DNA from: Planctomycetota bacterium
GTDB taxonomy: Bacteria > Planctomycetota > PUPC01 > DSUN01
DNA length: 8,092 bases
Assembly: GCA_016872875.1 (NCBI GenBank)
Contig: VGYW01000376.1
Coordinates: 1 to 8,092 of the forward strand
Direction of reading: 5' to 3'
Each line of letters begins with the position of its first letter. Position 1 is the stretch's first letter. A program made the position numbers and the translations under genes. Shown piece after piece: positions 6,684-8,092 of the stretch. Below the pieces are notes generated by a model. The model had not been told where the DNA came from. It saw nothing but the letters and a program-made list of their open reading frames with translations, and did not search any database.

Positions 6684-7595
6684 TCATGGGGTCAGCCTCA
6701 CAATCCGCCGATTCCCCGTGTCGGCCACGAACACCCGCCCCTTGGAGTCCACCGCCACCCCCCACGGCGTCAGAAACTGCCCCTCCCCCCGACCCGAAGA
6801 GCCGAAGCGCCAAACATCGCAGGGCAACGGGTCATGTCCCAGGAACGACAGGCTTGTCAGGCGCCCTGCGCCATACTCGATGATGTACAGCACGCCTTCC
6901 TTGCCAGCGGCGATGCCATAGGGGAAGTGGAGTGTGAGTGGGTCCCCACCGCTTCGGTGGAGCTTGCCACCCACCATCGAGTAGTTCGTAGGAAACGCCA
7001 GGACTCGATTGTTGAACGCGTCCGCAACGAAGAGATACTGACCATGCCATGCAACGCCCGAAGGGCGCTGGAAGTCCATGTCGCCTGTTCCAAAGGCACC
7101 CAAGGACCATAGGCGCTTCCCATCGGAGTTGAACACCTGCACCCTGTCGTTCCCGCCGTACTCGGCCACATACAGCCAGCCCTTGTCATCCTGCGTCAGG
7201 GCGACGGGGTAGATGAAGTGGCCTGGGCCTTTGCCCTCGGAGCCGAGGGTGCTGAGGAGCTTGCCCTGCTGGTCGAAGAAGACGACGCGGTGGTAATGGG
7301 TGTCGGCCACGGCGATGCGGCCGTCCTTGAGGACGCAGATGCCCTCGGGCCGGCCCGCCGTGGTGTCGGGCATGCGCCACTGCCGGAGGAGTTCCGCGTT
7401 CGCGTCGTAGACCAGGATGCGGCCAGCGGTGTCCACGGCCAGCAACTCGTCCTTATGCCCGATGGCCAGCGCGCGCGGGGCGGGAAGGGTCGAACCGTCG
7501 GGCGGCAGCATCCACGAGCGTATCTCGCTGAACTTCAGCTCCGGGTCGCCCGACCCCCCGCATCCCGCCAACGCCAGCAGGAGTAGGGCGTGCAT
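6684..7595 (-). CDS. NHL-repeat beta-propeller lipoprotein
   Basis: This is a 303-residue protein starting MHALLLLALAGCGG, a very short hydrophobic signal with a lipobox LAGC whose Cys12 would be lipidated. Six NHL-type blades follow at about 37-63, 82-107, 129-155, 177-200, 224-250 and 276-301. Typical forms are RPEGICVLKDGRIAVADT and TPWGVAVDSKGRVFVADT. Together they make a six-bladed propeller, a fold used for protein or ligand binding rather than one fixed reaction; the ligand cannot be read from the sequence. It lies upstream of the large vWA gene with an 88-103 nt gap, so it may begin the operon. The frame stays open to 8075, but the extra 160 codons translate the 66-bp repeat and the palindromes, so I reject them. 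The chosen signal lacks a basic n-region. A TTG at 7658 would add a basic leader, but it falls inside a hairpin. Confidence 0.88.
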   Translation of the reverse strand: MHALLLLALAGCGGSGDPELKFSEIRSWMLPPDGSTLPAPRALAIGHKDELLAVDTAGRILVYDANAELLRQWRMPDTTAGRPEGICVLKDGRIAVADTHYHRVVFFDQQGKLLSTLGSEGKGPGHFIYPVALTQDDKGWLYVAEYGGNDRVQVFNSDGKRLWSLGAFGTGDMDFQRPSGVAWHGQYLFVADAFNNRVLAFPTNYSMVGGKLHRSGGDPLTLHFPYGIAAGKEGVLYIIEYGAGRLTSLSFLGHDPLPCDVWRFGSSGRGEGQFLTPWGVAVDSKGRVFVADTGNRRIVRLTP

Positions 7596-7640
7596 AGCCC
7601 TCGGAAGCCTCGGGCCAGGCTCTGCACGCGGGCCCCGCTT

Positions 7641-7672
7641 CCCTCCCGAAGGTTCCAATACCTCCGGGAGGG
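7641..7672. repeat. Short palindrome (CCCTCCCG hairpin)
   Basis: CCCTCCCG at 7641-7648 pairs perfectly with CGGGAGGG at 7665-7672. After one mismatch, AGG/CCT extends the stem around an 8-nt loop (TTCCAATA). It lies about 46 nt upstream of the lipoprotein start and could be a 5'-leader hairpin or a dispersed repeat. Confidence 0.7.
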
Positions 7673-7726
7673 TACGCAGAGGAGCACCGACCGCCGCCGA
7701 CCCGAGCCCGTCAGGGCGACAGGAGG

Positions 7727-7887
7727 TAGCCACGGGCGTAAGCCCGTGGGGACGGGCGGCGCCCCTGAGCCCAGCCCCCGCAGGGGGCGGCAGAAACCGC
7801 GGGAACGGCGCGGACCAGCCGTTCTGCCGCCCCCTGCGGGGGCTGGGGATGGGGCCGCCGCGGCCCACGGGCTTACGCCCGTGGCTA
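7727..7887. repeat. Nested inverted repeat, REPIN-like
   Basis: The outer arms (7727-7750 and 7864-7887) are a perfect 24-bp inverted repeat, and the inner arms (7770-7795 and 7822-7847) are a perfect 26-bp inverted repeat around a 26-nt loop. Each outer arm is itself a hairpin, CCACGGGC-GTAA-GCCCGTGG or its complement. Each inner arm contains GCCCCC-GCA-GGGGGC. The sequences between outer and inner arms also match loosely (GGGCGGCGCCCC against GGGGCCGCC). The layout of two palindromes in mirror order resembles REP doublets (REPINs), which are moved by TnpA_REP/RAYT proteins; no such gene is in the window. Confidence 0.85.
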
Positions 7888-8043
7888 TCCCCTGCCGCCC
7901 TTCGGGCTGGGTTGAGCGCAAATCTATCGCGTATCGTGGGCATTCCGCTGCCATCCCCTGCCGCCCTTCGGGCTGGGTTGAGCGTAAATCTATCGCGTAT
8001 CGTGGGCATTCCGCTGCCATCCCCTGCCGCCCTTCGGGCTGGG
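7888..8043. repeat. 66-bp tandem repeat
   Basis: Two full 66-bp units at 7888-7953 and 7954-8019 differ by one base (C or T in the GAGCGYAAATC part), and a 24-nt partial third unit follows at 8020-8043. Each unit begins with CCGCCCTTCGGGCTGG, which contains a small GCCC-TTC-GGGC hairpin. The length is a multiple of three, so a minus-strand frame stays open through it (22 residues per copy), creating a false extension of the lipoprotein gene. Confidence 0.92.
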
Positions 8044-8092
8044 CCGACCGCTGGACTGTGGCCGGACACGATCATTGCCGAGCCCCCTCCTC

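Larger units (their letters stand above)
7596..8092. other. Gene-free, repeat-rich region upstream of the lipoprotein
   Basis: These 497 nt contain no gene I can support on either strand. They hold a hairpin at 7641-7672, a nested 161-bp inverted repeat at 7727-7887 and a 66-bp tandem repeat from 7888. A promoter for the minus-strand genes is expected here, but I cannot identify a convincing -35/-10 pair in such GC-rich DNA. The last 18 nt before a minus-strand TGA at 8072-8074 could be the tail (EEGARQ) of an upstream gene; this is too short to support. Confidence 0.7.

Noticed and set aside
7596..8075. N-terminal extension of the lipoprotein by 160 codons
   Set aside because: It translates the 66-bp tandem repeat and the palindromes, and it would bury the lipobox signal in the middle of the protein.
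8072..8092. C-terminal end (EEGARQ, TGA) of an upstream minus-strand gene
   Set aside because: Only six codons are visible, too few to distinguish from chance.

Overview
The window is GC-rich DNA, probably from a bacterium of the Planctomycetota or a related PVC lineage. That assignment is an inference from three things: the von Willebrand A (vWA)/glutamine-amidotransferase-like protein, which is a style common in Planctomycetota; the NHL-repeat lipoprotein; and the abundance of palindromic intergenic repeats. No rRNA, tRNA or phylogenetic marker is present, so the taxonomy is moderate confidence at best.

All five supportable genes lie on the minus strand and read right to left. They are an NHL-repeat beta-propeller lipoprotein (6684-7595), a roughly 990-residue membrane protein with two vWA-type folds and a GATase1-like fold (3611-6580), a MoxR-family AAA+ ATPase (2597-3598), a DUF58/vWA protein (1576-2475), and a BatA-type membrane-anchored vWA protein that runs off the left edge (1-1347, partial). 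The last gene is easily missed because its frame has no stop inside the window. The MoxR + DUF58 + BatA-type set is a classic cluster. In better-studied relatives the MoxR ATPase works as a chaperone-like remodeller together with metal-binding vWA proteins, often at the cell envelope. Spacing between the large vWA gene and moxR is only 12 nt, so at least those two are probably cotranscribed. The other gaps are 88-228 nt.

Every gap longer than about 80 nt carries its own repeat. The gap before the BatA-type gene has two copies of a TTGACTCGCGCCC hairpin. The gap before the DUF58 gene has an inverted GGAT-type microsatellite. The gap before the large vWA gene has two 7-bp microsatellites. Upstream of the lipoprotein lie a nested 161-bp inverted repeat and a 66-bp tandem repeat. 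Nearly 500 nt at the right edge (7596-8092) hold no gene I can support.

The most unusual feature is inside a gene. The BatA-type vWA gene contains two separate arrays of the same 51-bp (17-codon) palindromic unit, in the same reading frame and about 265 bp apart. Each unit can fold as a three-way junction (one basal stem and two 7-bp hairpins), and it has no stop codon in any of the six frames. This looks like a palindromic element that has invaded and expanded in coding DNA without breaking the frame.
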